Assembly: GCF_900323885.1 (NCBI RefSeq)
Contig: NZ_OOHJ01000022.1
Coordinates: 1,858,294 to 1,922,293, forward strand
DNA length: 64,000 nt
From: [Actinomadura] parvosata subsp. kistnae
GTDB lineage: Bacteria > Actinomycetota > Actinomycetes > Streptosporangiales > Streptosporangiaceae
Direction of reading: 5' to 3'
Made by a program: the position numbers and the translations under genes. This document shows positions 36,708 to 47,440 of the stretch, in pieces (position 1 is the stretch's first letter; every line of letters begins with the position of its first letter). The notes beneath the pieces were generated by a model. That model was not told the DNA's origin, ran no database searches, and was given only the letters and a program-made list of their open reading frames with translations.

Positions 36708-38380
36708 CCCCGCCGATTCCGCGCATCCCGCACAACGACTACGGCGTGCTGACCCCGCCCGCGCTCGGCGACTGGGAGCCCACCCTCACCGTCACCGTCG
36801 TCATCCCCGCCCACGACCGCCAGGAGACGCTGAACCTCACGCTCGCCGCCTTGTCGGCGCAGAGCTACCCCGAGCACCTGCTGGACGTCATCGTCGTGGA
36901 CGACGGCAGCGCCACGCCGCTCCACCTGCCCGGCCTCGCCCCCGCCAGGACCAAGCTCATCTCCAGCCCGCCCGGCGGCTGGGGGCGGGCCTGGGCGGTG
37001 CAGGCGGGCATCGACACCGCGACGGGCGAGGTCGTGCTCGTGCTGGACGCCGACATGGTGCCGCACCGCCGCCACGTGGAGGCCCAGCTGCGCTGGCACC
37101 ACCTCGCCCCGTACGTGGTGGCGCTGGGCTGGATCGACTTCACCGACGGCCCGCTCCCCACGCCCGAGCAGGTCGCCGACGCCCTCGCGGCGGGCACGGA
37201 GGAGCGGCTCTTCCCCCTGTCGCCGCACCGCCACGACTGGGCCGAGCAGATCATCCGCGACCACGACGGCCTGCGCACCGCACCCAGCTCCCTCGCGACC
37301 AGGATCCACGTGGGCGCCACGGTGTCGTACCCGGCGGCGCTGCTGCGCTCCGCCGGCGGCATGGACACGTCCCTGGTGCTGGCCGAGGACACCGAGCTGG
37401 GCTACCGGCTCACGCAGGCGGGCGCCGTGTACGTCCCCGACCCCGAATCGAGGGCCTGGCACGTCGGCCTGCCCACGGCCATGCGCGACCATCGCGCGCT
37501 GAAGCGGTACAACGACCCTTACGTCGCCGACCGCGTCCCGTACCGGCGCTACCTCCGTACGGACGCGGGCCGGCAGTGGCTGGTGCCCTACGTGGAGGTG
37601 ACGGTCGAGGCGGCAGGTCCCTATGAGGACGTACGGGCCACGGTGGACACCCTTCTGGCCGGCTCGCTCCCCGACGTCCGGGTCACCGTCACCGGCCCCT
37701 GGGACCTGCTCACCCCCGGCCGCCGCTCCCCTCTCGCCGACCCGCATCTCGACCTGCGCCTCGTCCACGCCACCTTCGCCCACGACCCCCGCGTGCACTT
37801 CCACCAGCCCGCCACCGGCACCGCCCCGTTCCGCCTGCGGGTCCCGCCCGGCTGGGTCGTGGCGAAGGACACGGTGGAGCGCCTGGTGGCCCGCATGGAG
37901 GAGCACGACCTGGGCTCGCTCTGCGTCGCCCTGGAGGAGACGGAGGCAGGCGTCACGACCGCCCGCCTCGACCGCACCGCCGCCCTCTCCCGCGCCGCCC
38001 TGGTCGCCGCACCGGACGAGCACCTGGACGACCTCGTGGACGCCCTGTTCGGCCTGGAATGGGTGGACGGCGAAACGTGGGGCTTCAGCCGCCGCCCCGC
38101 CGTCTACCCGCCCCGCAGACGCCCGCCGTCGGAGCTGGCGGCGGCCACGGCCCGGCACGAGAAGGAGCTCGCCCTCTACCGCAAACGCGTGGCCGCCTTG
38201 AGAGCCGAGCTGGCCCAGACCCGCAGGGAGGCGGCCAAGAACGGCCGCGACGCGGCCCGCTGGCGCGAGAAGGCGGAGGCATGGCGTCGCGAGGCGGTAC
38301 GGCTGACCAGGGAACGCAACCGCACGGTGCTCAGACGCGCCGTCCGCCGCGTCCGCAACCTCGCCTTCCCCACCGACTAG
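36704..38380 (+). CDS. GT2-family glycosyltransferase, 'NDY' type (4), coiled-coil tail
   Basis: 558 residues from the ATG that overlaps the upstream stop. NDY is at 11-13, with LTVTVVIPAHDRQETLNL, VVDDGS (65-70) and VLDADMVP (DAD 115-117). The C-terminus is a long basic coiled coil (EKELALYRKRVAALRAELAQ onward) ending VRRVRNLAFPTD. It is the last gene of the coupled operon, and its stop region overlaps the convergent hom gene by four bases, leaving no room for a terminator between them. Confidence 0.88.
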   Translation: MTPPIPRIPHNDYGVLTPPALGDWEPTLTVTVVIPAHDRQETLNLTLAALSAQSYPEHLLDVIVVDDGSATPLHLPGLAPARTKLISSPPGGWGRAWAVQAGIDTATGEVVLVLDADMVPHRRHVEAQLRWHHLAPYVVALGWIDFTDGPLPTPEQVADALAAGTEERLFPLSPHRHDWAEQIIRDHDGLRTAPSSLATRIHVGATVSYPAALLRSAGGMDTSLVLAEDTELGYRLTQAGAVYVPDPESRAWHVGLPTAMRDHRALKRYNDPYVADRVPYRRYLRTDAGRQWLVPYVEVTVEAAGPYEDVRATVDTLLAGSLPDVRVTVTGPWDLLTPGRRSPLADPHLDLRLVHATFAHDPRVHFHQPATGTAPFRLRVPPGWVVAKDTVERLVARMEEHDLGSLCVALEETEAGVTTARLDRTAALSRAALVAAPDEHLDDLVDALFGLEWVDGETWGFSRRPAVYPPRRRPPSELAAATARHEKELALYRKRVAALRAELAQTRREAAKNGRDAARWREKAEAWRREAVRLTRERNRTVLRRAVRRVRNLAFPTD

Positions 38381-39672
38381 CCCTGCTCGTCGCCCTCCAC
38401 CCGCATCACGCTGGCCACCGCACGGACGATGTCGAGCTCGCGCAGCCCCGCCATCGTCGCCGACAGGGCCGCGTCGGTGGCGCGGTGGGTGACGATGACG
38501 AGCTGGGCGTCGTCGCCGCGGCCCTCCTGGCGAACCGTCTGGATCGACACGTCGTGCTTGGCGAACAGCTCCGCCACCTGGGCCAGCACGCCGGGCTTGT
38601 CGGCGACGTCGAGGGCCACGTGGCAGCGGGTGACGGTCTCGCCCATCGGGTGCACGGCCAGGTCGGCGTACGTGGACTCCTCCGGGCCGCGGGTGCCCGC
38701 GAGGCGGTTGCGGCCGACGGCCACCAGGTCGCCGAGGACGGCCGAGGCGGTGGGGGCGCCGCCGGCGCCCTTGCCGTAGAACATGAGCTGGCCGGCCGAC
38801 TCCGCCTCGACGAAGACCGCGTTGTACGCCTCGCGCACCCCCGCCAGCGGGTGGGAGCGCGGGATCATGGCCGGGTGCACGCGCACGCCGAAGGAGCGGC
38901 CGTCGTCGGAGCGGGCGCAGATGGCCAGCAGCTTGATGACGTAGCCCATGGCCTTGGCGGAGGCGACGTCGGTGGCGGTGATCTCGGTGATGCCCTCGCG
39001 GTGCACCTCGTCGGCGCGTACGCGGCTGTGGAAGGCGAGCCCGGCCAGGATGGCGGCCTTGGCGGCGGCGTCGAAGCCCTCGACGTCGGCGGTGGGGTCG
39101 GCCTCGGCGTAGCCGAGCGTCTGGGCCTCTTCGAGGGCGTCGGTGAAGGAGGCGCCCGTGGAGTCCATCTTGTCGAGGATGTAGTTGGTGGTGCCGTTGA
39201 CGATGCCGAGCACGCGCTTGACGCGGTCGCCGGCCAGCGACTCGCGCAGGGGGCGCAGCAGCGGGATGGCGCCGGCCACGCTGGCCTCGAAGTAGAGGTC
39301 GCCGTTGCCGGTGCGGGCGGCCTCGTGCAGGGTGGAGCCGTCTTCGGCCAGCAGCGCCTTGTTGGCGGTGACCACCGACTTGCCCCTGGACAGGGCGGCG
39401 AGGATCAGCGAGCGGGCCGGCTCGATGCCGCCGATGACCTCGATGACGATGTCGATGTCGTCGCGGGTGACGAGCGCCTCGGCGTCGGTGGTGAGCAGGG
39501 CGGGGTCGACGTCGATGTCGCGCTTGCGGCCGAGGCGGCGCACGGCGACGCCCGCCAGCTCCAGCGGCGCGCCGACACGGGCGGCCAGGTCGTCGGCCTG
39601 CTCGTGCAGGAGCCTGATGACCTGGGAGCCGACGACCCCGCAGCCCAGCAGAGCCACTTTCAGCGGTTTCAC
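38377..39672 (-). CDS. hom: Homoserine dehydrogenase with ACT domain
   Basis: 431 residues. Reduces aspartate semialdehyde to homoserine using NAD(P)H, the branch point to threonine and methionine. The N-terminal Rossmann motif is ALLGCGVVGSQVIRLL; the catalytic region shows GIVNGTTNYILDKM and LGYAEADPTADVEGFDAAAK. The C-terminal ACT domain (LDVADKPGVLAQVAELFAKH) suggests threonine feedback inhibition. The start overlaps the lysA stop by four bases. Confidence 0.97.
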   Translation of the reverse strand: MKPLKVALLGCGVVGSQVIRLLHEQADDLAARVGAPLELAGVAVRRLGRKRDIDVDPALLTTDAEALVTRDDIDIVIEVIGGIEPARSLILAALSRGKSVVTANKALLAEDGSTLHEAARTGNGDLYFEASVAGAIPLLRPLRESLAGDRVKRVLGIVNGTTNYILDKMDSTGASFTDALEEAQTLGYAEADPTADVEGFDAAAKAAILAGLAFHSRVRADEVHREGITEITATDVASAKAMGYVIKLLAICARSDDGRSFGVRVHPAMIPRSHPLAGVREAYNAVFVEAESAGQLMFYGKGAGGAPTASAVLGDLVAVGRNRLAGTRGPEESTYADLAVHPMGETVTRCHVALDVADKPGVLAQVAELFAKHDVSIQTVRQEGRGDDAQLVIVTHRATDAALSATMAGLRELDIVRAVASVMRVEGDEQG

Positions 39673-41051
39673 AGCTGCCCCCTCAACAGGTCGTCTTCGG
39701 TCTCGCCCCGCACGATCACCCGCGAGGAGCCGCCGGAGACGGCGACGACGGCGGGCTTGGGCAGGTAGTTGTAGTTGCTGGCCAGCGAGCGGCAGTAGGC
39801 GCCGGTCGCGGACACGGCGATCAGGTCACCGGGGGCGAGGTCGGCGGGCAGGTGGAGGTCGCGCACGATGATGTCGCCGCTCTCGCAGTGCTTGCCGACC
39901 AGGCGGCTGAGCATGGGCTCGGCGTCGCTGGCGCGGCTGGCGAGCACGGCGGTGTACTCGGCGCCGTAGAGCGCGGTGCGCACGTTGTCGCTCATGCCGC
40001 CGTTGACGCTCACGTACGTGCGCAGCCCCTCGACGTCCTTGATCGTGCCGACCTCGTAGAGGGTGATGCCGCCGGGGCCGACGATGGTGCGGCCGGGCTC
40101 GACGGTCAGGCGGGGCACGGGCAGGCCGGCGTCGACGCACACCTTGGTGACGATCTCGCGCAGGCTGTCGGCCAGCTCCTTGATGTCGGGGGCCTCGTCG
40201 CCCTCGACGTAGGCGATGCCGTAGCCCCCGCCGAGGTCGAGCTCGGGCAGCACGACGCCGTGCTCGTCCTTGATCTGCACGAGCAGCGAGGTCAGGCGCC
40301 GCGCGGCGACCTCGAACCCGGCGGTGTCGACGATCTGGGAGCCGATGTGCGAGTGCAGCCCGACGAGCTCGAGCTGCGGCAGGGCGAGGATGCGGCGGAC
40401 GGCCTCGGCCGCGGCCCCGGTGTTGAGCGACAGGCCGAACTTCTGGTCGTCGTGCGCGGTCGCGATGAACTCGTGGGTGTGGGCCTCGACGCCGGTGGTG
40501 ACCCTGATCATCACCTTGGGCCGCTTGCCGTGCTGCTCGGCGAGGTAGCCGAGCCGGGCGATCTCGTCGAAGGAGTCGACCACGATGTGCCCGACGCCGG
40601 CCTCGAGCGCCTTGGTGAGCTCGGCGACGGACTTGTTGTTGCCGTGCATGGTGATGCGCTCGGCGGGGAAGCCGACGCTGAGCGCGACGGCGAGCTCGCC
40701 GCTGCTGGCGACGTCGAGGCCGAGGCCCTCGGCCTGGAGCCAGCGCACGATCTCCTTGCACAGGAACGCCTTGCCGGCGTAGTGGACTTCGGAGCCGGCG
40801 AACGCGGTGGCGTAGTCGCGCATGCGCGAGCGCACGTCGTCCTCGTCGATGACGTAGAGGGGCGTGCCGTGCTCGCGCGCGAGGTCGCGCACGTCCACGC
40901 CGCCGACCGTGAGCGTGCCATCGGTCCGGGTCGACGTTCGGGGCCAGATCGCGGGGTTGATCCGGTTGAGGTCGGCGGGCGGGAGCGGCGGGCGCTCCTG
41001 GGGCAGCATCTCAGCGTGCCGGTCCCCGGCAGGATGGGCGAATCGACTCAC
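39669..41051 (-). CDS. lysA: Diaminopimelate decarboxylase
   Basis: 460 residues from a GTG at 41051 (VSRFAHPAGDRHAEMLPQ, the usual start in relatives); an upstream extension to 41117 is discarded. PLP enzyme, last step of lysine synthesis. The PLP lysine is K94 in VHYAGKAFLCKEI. DLGGGYGIAY and the C-terminal CESGDIIV, with the active-site Cys from the partner subunit, are intact. It is translationally coupled to hom. Confidence 0.96.
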   Translation of the reverse strand: MSRFAHPAGDRHAEMLPQERPPLPPADLNRINPAIWPRTSTRTDGTLTVGGVDVRDLAREHGTPLYVIDEDDVRSRMRDYATAFAGSEVHYAGKAFLCKEIVRWLQAEGLGLDVASSGELAVALSVGFPAERITMHGNNKSVAELTKALEAGVGHIVVDSFDEIARLGYLAEQHGKRPKVMIRVTTGVEAHTHEFIATAHDDQKFGLSLNTGAAAEAVRRILALPQLELVGLHSHIGSQIVDTAGFEVAARRLTSLLVQIKDEHGVVLPELDLGGGYGIAYVEGDEAPDIKELADSLREIVTKVCVDAGLPVPRLTVEPGRTIVGPGGITLYEVGTIKDVEGLRTYVSVNGGMSDNVRTALYGAEYTAVLASRASDAEPMLSRLVGKHCESGDIIVRDLHLPADLAPGDLIAVSATGAYCRSLASNYNYLPKPAVVAVSGGSSRVIVRGETEDDLLRGQL

Positions 41052-41177
41052 CCGATCGAGGCTATCGGAAGCGCAAGTACGCCATGACCCTGTGACCACG
41101 TATCGAGACGCGATCAAGCCCCAGAAGGGATATTTTTACGATTTTTCGCCGTTTAGCCGGATATTTTGTGCGACATC

Positions 41178-41786
41178 TCAGATCCGATCCGGCCCCGGCA
41201 GCACCTTCCGCACCGCGTCCGCCACCCGCACCCGCGCCGCGTGCACCGGCCCCGGCTCCTCGTCCCCCACCGGCACGGCGGGCGCCCGCTCGTGCGCGTC
41301 GTGATAGGCGAGCGCGAGCCGTAGCAGATAACCCTCCCACCCCGGCTCCCTGCTGACCAGCCGCCCGGGCAGCTCGGCCAGCACCCGCAGCACCCGCCGG
41401 TGCGGCGGGTCCGGCGGCGCCCCGCCGCCCGCCGGCACGCCCAGCCGCGCCGCCCACCGCAGCACGGCGCAGGCCCGCGCGTGCCCGTACCGCACGACGA
41501 AGCCGGGGTTGTCCCAGGTACGCGGGAAGTCCGGCCAGCCCGGCTCGAACGGCACCGGCGCGGGCTCCATGTCCAGGTACGGCTCGCTCAGCACGATCCG
41601 CAGGAACCCCTTCCCCCGGACCTCCACGGCCGCCACCCCGCCGAGCCCGCGCACCCGGGCGGCGAGCTCGTCAGGAGGCAGGCGGCGGCGCAGGGCGGCG
41701 GCCGAGACGTACACGACCTCGCGCTCCCACGTGCCCTCGGGCACGGGCGGCTCCCCCAGCACCCCGGCCAGCTCCCCCGGCGTCAT
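41178..41786 (-). CDS. ArgS-related DALR anticodon-binding domain protein (NrtL-like)
   Basis: 202 residues from the ATG at 41786. The C-terminal half (NPGFVVRYGHARACAVLRWA onward) resembles the DALR anticodon-binding domain of arginyl-tRNA synthetase, and there is no catalytic core. Small proteins of this type next to lysA are known in actinomycetes; their function is not established. The gene lies about 125 bases upstream of lysA on the same strand, where related genomes carry argS. Here the full argS is missing from the locus. Confidence 0.75.
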   Translation of the reverse strand: MTPGELAGVLGEPPVPEGTWEREVVYVSAAALRRRLPPDELAARVRGLGGVAAVEVRGKGFLRIVLSEPYLDMEPAPVPFEPGWPDFPRTWDNPGFVVRYGHARACAVLRWAARLGVPAGGGAPPDPPHRRVLRVLAELPGRLVSREPGWEGYLLRLALAYHDAHERAPAVPVGDEEPGPVHAARVRVADAVRKVLPGPDRI

Positions 41787-41839
41787 GGGGACGACCCTAG
41801 AGCAGCGCGTGCGGCCCCGCCGAACCGTGCCCACAGACC

Positions 41840-43687
41840 TCAGATGAGCGCGTGCGGCTCCGCCGAACCGTACTCGACCAGGTGCGCCGCCCCCAGGAGC
41901 CAGCGGTCCTCGTCGCGCACCCGCACGTAGCCGAACCGGTCGGCCGAGAAGACCTTGATCCCGTCCGTGCGGCACTGCCGCATCAGGACCTCGTCCCAGC
42001 CCTCGGTGAGGTCGGCGAAGCCCAGCTCGCGCAGCGCGTTGCGGCGGGCCAGCAGGGTGCCGCCGGTGATCTCCGGCAGGTACGTGTACTCGGCCTCCGG
42101 CTGCTTGAGCAGCGTCGCCTGGGGCTTGCGCAGGTGGGCGTAGAAGGCGGCCTTGCCGACGATGTCGGCCGTGCTGAACAGGAACGCCCGCCGCAGGTCC
42201 GACAGGTAGTGGGGGCCGTAGACGTCACGCGGGTCCATGACCGCGACGAGGTCGGCCTCGCACAGGTCGATGCCCGCGTTCAGCATGGCGCCCTCGGTCA
42301 TCGCCGCGTGCGGGCGGCGGTGGATGACCTCCACGTCCGGCAGCACGTCGCGGGCCCGCAGCTCGGCCTCGGGCGGGCCGATGACGATGAGCTGGTCGAC
42401 CCCCGACTGCTTGGCGACCTGGGCCAGGGCGTGCTCCATCAGGTACGGGTCGAGCACGGGCAGCAGGACGGAGGTGTTCAGGGTCGGCCGGGCACTGGGC
42501 AGGCCGATGGCGTCGAGCAGCTCGTCGATGCGCTCGCTCATCGTGCCCATCGCGTACGCCCGCCGCAGCGCCACGTGCGCCCGCCGGTCGTCGGCCTCGG
42601 TGCCGATGGGCGTGCCGCAGGCGGCGATCTCGGCCAGCCGCCACTGCGGGGTGCCGGGCGGGCAGTCGGCGGCGGCGGGCCAGCGGTAGGAGGTCAGGAC
42701 GTCGGGGTACGACAGGTGCTCCGGCAGGAGCTGGTCGAGCGTGAGCACCCGGTCGATGCGGCCCCCCGCCAGCGGCAGCGGGTTGTGCACGCGGGGCTGC
42801 ACGCCGAACTGGAGCCGGGGCCAGGCCACGGTCAGGTCGGCGGTGAAGCGGTGCTCGAACAGCTCGGCCGCCGCCGCGTACGCCGACACGTCGCCCTTGG
42901 TGTGCCAGAACACGGTGCGGATGCCGCGCTCGGCGCACCAGGCCAGCAGCGCCTTGAGGCCCTCGCCCGGCTCGCCGGTGATCTCCTCGGCCCACGGGCC
43001 CTGCGTGACGGACTCGACGACCAGCAGGTGCGGCACCTCCAGCGGCAGCACCCGGGCGAAGTCGCGGGGCGTGAAGCCGGTCGTCTGCCGCCACTCGTAG
43101 CGCAGCAGCGCCTCGGCGTGCGGGTCGGCGATCACGGCGGCCGTCAGGTGCGGGCGGGTGTTGGGGCCGGTCGGCACGCGGAACGGCTTGAGCTTGAACG
43201 AGGCGCCGTTGAGCGTCCTGGTGTTGCTGGTGGCCTGGAAGGCGGCTCCCGGGCGCTCGTCCTTGGGCTTGGCGGTGCCGGCGATCAGCTTGCGCTTGGG
43301 GGCGGTGGGGCGCTTGACGGGCTTGGCGGCGCCCTTGAGGCCCCTGGCGAGGCGGACCGGGTTGCTCTTGCCGCTCTTGATGGCGTCGCCGAGGCGGCTC
43401 CAGCGCGCGACCTTCATCGACGAGAGCTTCCACTGCGCCACCTCGGCCTGGAAGCGCTGCTCGGCCAGCTCCCTGCGCAGCTTGTCGGAGGTGGCCTGCT
43501 CGGCGGCGAGCAGCCGCTCGGTCTCGCTGAGCTGCTCGGCCAGCGCCTTGGCCGCCTCGGCGCTCTCCTGCGCCGCGGCCAGCTCGGCCTGGGCGGCGTC
43601 CAGCAGCCTGGCCAGCTCGGCGGCCCGCTCGGCCTGCGCGATCGCATCACGCAACGCCCGACGCGTGCTCTCCAGCTCGATAGACAC
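41840..43687 (-). CDS. GT2-like glycosyltransferase relative with coiled-coil N-terminus and degenerate DDDD motif
   Basis: 615 residues from a GTG at 43687 behind a strong AAGGAGGG (a GTG at 43720 is less likely). Residues 1-105 are a coiled coil (AELARLLDAAQAELAAAQES) followed by a basic Lys/Arg-rich linker. The C-terminal 220 residues align with the DDDDWYGP proteins (VYGPHYLSDLRRAFLFSTAD against WYGPRHLADLFMAMSYSAAD), but the acidic cluster reads M484-DPRD, so metal binding is probably weakened. EITGGTLLARRNALRELGF matches the AGGTIMVSR region. It may be inactive or use a different mechanism. Confidence 0.8.
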   Translation of the reverse strand: MSIELESTRRALRDAIAQAERAAELARLLDAAQAELAAAQESAEAAKALAEQLSETERLLAAEQATSDKLRRELAEQRFQAEVAQWKLSSMKVARWSRLGDAIKSGKSNPVRLARGLKGAAKPVKRPTAPKRKLIAGTAKPKDERPGAAFQATSNTRTLNGASFKLKPFRVPTGPNTRPHLTAAVIADPHAEALLRYEWRQTTGFTPRDFARVLPLEVPHLLVVESVTQGPWAEEITGEPGEGLKALLAWCAERGIRTVFWHTKGDVSAYAAAAELFEHRFTADLTVAWPRLQFGVQPRVHNPLPLAGGRIDRVLTLDQLLPEHLSYPDVLTSYRWPAAADCPPGTPQWRLAEIAACGTPIGTEADDRRAHVALRRAYAMGTMSERIDELLDAIGLPSARPTLNTSVLLPVLDPYLMEHALAQVAKQSGVDQLIVIGPPEAELRARDVLPDVEVIHRRPHAAMTEGAMLNAGIDLCEADLVAVMDPRDVYGPHYLSDLRRAFLFSTADIVGKAAFYAHLRKPQATLLKQPEAEYTYLPEITGGTLLARRNALRELGFADLTEGWDEVLMRQCRTDGIKVFSADRFGYVRVRDEDRWLLGAAHLVEYGSAEPHALI

Positions 43688-43713
43688 CAGCCCTCCTTCG
43701 TCGGTCCGGCGTC

Positions 43714-43728
43714 GAGACACTGCGTCTC
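43714..43728. promoter_or_regulatory. Dyad GAGAC-N5-GTCTC in divergent region
   Basis: The perfect 5-bp dyad GAGACACTGCGTCTC lies 27 bases upstream of the glycosyltransferase-like start at 43687. A related dyad, CGAGAAGCGTCTCG (43796-43809), sits just ahead of the divergent gene at 43826. Two similar dyads in one intergenic region suggest a shared operator, but the arms are short. Confidence 0.3.
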
Positions 43729-43825
43729 ATGGTTTCCTCGCTACGCGAGCAAACCGGACCTCCGCTCTCGTAGCCCGCCAAAGGATACTCTTTGGCGAGA
43801 AGCGTCTCGAAGGGATTGAGATCCG

Positions 43826-45463
43826 GTGCAGTTCAACGTGCGGCCCTATGTCTGCGGCGCTCTAGGCCGGATCGACACCGCCGTCCTCGGCAAGCTGATG
43901 GCGGCGGGCCCCAAGGTGCGGCCCGCCCTCCAGTCGGGCGACGCGGCCCTGTTCAGCTCCACGCCGCTGCCGCCCTACCACCGCGCGGGCGACACGTACG
44001 CCTTCGCCTGGGGCGAGCGCGGCCCCAAGGCGGCCGAGGACGAGTGGATCACGGTCGCGGAGACGTACGAGACTCCGGGGCTGATCGGCGACGGGCGGAA
44101 GGTGACGTTGCACACGGGCGCGCTGGGCCTGGTGGACGTCTATTACGTGCGGCTGGGCGAGGCGGTCTACTTCTCGTCCCTGATCCAGCCGCTGCTCAGC
44201 CTCGTGCCCGTGCGGATCGACTGGTCGGCGTGGGCGTCGATACTCCAGGTGACGTTCCCGCTGGGCGAGGCGACGCCGTACACGGAGGTCAAGAGGCTGC
44301 CGGGGGCGAGCGCGCTGACGTTCGAGCACGGCCGGCTGGCGACCGAGCGGCGGCTGCCGCGCTGGCTGCGGACGGAGCCGTACGAGAAGTGGATCAGCCC
44401 TCAGGAGATCGTGGAGCTGCTGCACGGCGCCTACGAGGGGTACGCGGGGCGCGACCTGCTGGTGCCGGTCAGCGGCGGCTACGACTCGCGGCTGCTGGCG
44501 AGCGTGGCCGTGGCGGCCGGGTTCGACGTGGAGTCGTGGACGACGAGCCCCGACGACGGCACCGACACCGACATCGCCTTCGCCCGCGCGATCACGCGGG
44601 AGCTGGGCATCCCGCACCGGGTGATCACGCAGGATGCCGCCGACTATCCGGCCGACGCGATGGAGGTGGCGCGCCGGCTGGAGTACCTGACGCCGCACCA
44701 CGCCTGGTACGCGCCCTTCGCCAAGGAGGTGCACGGCGCGGGCCGGATCCTGGTCGACGGGCTGGCGGGCGGGCCGCTGCTGAAGAACTTCATGGTCAGC
44801 GGGGCCGCGCTGGAGGCCACGACGCAGGCGGAGCGGTCGGCGGCCGTGCTGGCCTCGCTGTCGCTGGGGCAGCCGACGCAGCCATTCCTGTCGAAGAAGG
44901 CGGCGCAGTGGATGGAGGAGACGGTGCGCGAGCAGTTCGAGGCGGCGACCTCGATGCTGCACGGGCACCGGGCGGAGCTGCCGCTGTCGGTGCTGCACAC
45001 GAGGACGGTGCGGGGCATCGCGCGCTCGGCGGTGAACCTGGTGGGCCCGGAGGCGTCGTTCGCGGCGCCGTTCATCCACCCGGACTTCTTCGACGCGGCG
45101 CTGTCGGTCGGCGTGGCGCGCAAGGACAAGGGCCGCTTCTACCGCGAGGTGCTGTACGCGGCCAATCCGCGGGTGGCCGCTCTGCCCTCGACGAACGTGA
45201 TCAAGCAGCCGCTCCGGCGGGTGCCGCTGCGCTCGACGGCCGCTCCGGCGCGCGGCTATGCGCACCGGATGCTGGAGGTTTTGGTCAACCGGGTGCCGAC
45301 CCTGCTGTCGGATGAGCTGCACGAGGTGGTGGCGGGCGGGCCCGACGCGCTGACCAGGTTCAACGGCTGGAACGATCGATTCTGGGTGCGCGGTCTGGTG
45401 CTGTTCGGCCTGTGGCTGAGCGACTTCGAGAACGACCTCTCCGACCTGGCCACACCTTTTTAG
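43826..45463 (+). CDS. Asparagine-synthetase-like ATP-PPase protein with degenerate glutaminase half
   Basis: 545 residues from a GTG. The C-terminal half has the AMP-forming PP-loop SGGYDSR at 216-222 and the asparagine synthetase fold. The N-terminal half keeps the outline of a class II glutaminase domain but lacks the nucleophilic Cys at position 2 (the start is MQFNVRPYV), so it cannot release ammonia from glutamine in the usual way. Such proteins occur in natural-product cyclisation and in surface-polysaccharide clusters. Its place beside the glycosyltransferase-like gene favours the latter, but the substrate is unknown. Confidence 0.82.
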   Translation: MQFNVRPYVCGALGRIDTAVLGKLMAAGPKVRPALQSGDAALFSSTPLPPYHRAGDTYAFAWGERGPKAAEDEWITVAETYETPGLIGDGRKVTLHTGALGLVDVYYVRLGEAVYFSSLIQPLLSLVPVRIDWSAWASILQVTFPLGEATPYTEVKRLPGASALTFEHGRLATERRLPRWLRTEPYEKWISPQEIVELLHGAYEGYAGRDLLVPVSGGYDSRLLASVAVAAGFDVESWTTSPDDGTDTDIAFARAITRELGIPHRVITQDAADYPADAMEVARRLEYLTPHHAWYAPFAKEVHGAGRILVDGLAGGPLLKNFMVSGAALEATTQAERSAAVLASLSLGQPTQPFLSKKAAQWMEETVREQFEAATSMLHGHRAELPLSVLHTRTVRGIARSAVNLVGPEASFAAPFIHPDFFDAALSVGVARKDKGRFYREVLYAANPRVAALPSTNVIKQPLRRVPLRSTAAPARGYAHRMLEVLVNRVPTLLSDELHEVVAGGPDALTRFNGWNDRFWVRGLVLFGLWLSDFENDLSDLATPF

Positions 45464-45715
45464 TGAACTCTGGGTAACAGGGCGATTACATCCCGATCTC
45501 GCGGGTATTACACGTCGCACAGCAGAAGCGGGTTCCGGAAAGCCAACGGGCTGGTAGTGTTCGGCCCGTAAGCGCCGCACAAACGGGCACCAGATCACAA
45601 ATCCGGTCCCGTTCGAGGGCAGTGGAGTTCGCAGGGATGACGACTCCACGCGGCGCGGTCACCAGATAACAACGCCGGGGCAACCGGTGACTTCGTCCTG
45701 CCCACATCTCTTCCT
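45464..45715. other. Intergenic region upstream of treS
   Basis: 252 bases between two plus-strand genes, with modest GC content. No hairpin with a T-run and no clear promoter boxes were identified, and no small gene is supported. Confidence 0.4.

Positions 45716-47426
<1,711 letters not shown>

Positions 47427-47440
<14 letters not shown>

Noticed and set aside
28087..38380. Prophage or integrative element explanation for the glycosyltransferase island
   Set aside because: No integrase, attachment-site repeat, tRNA or transposase was found at either edge.
43826..45463. Lasso-peptide cyclase
   Set aside because: The PP-loop fold fits, but no precursor peptide, leader peptidase or RiPP recognition gene is nearby.
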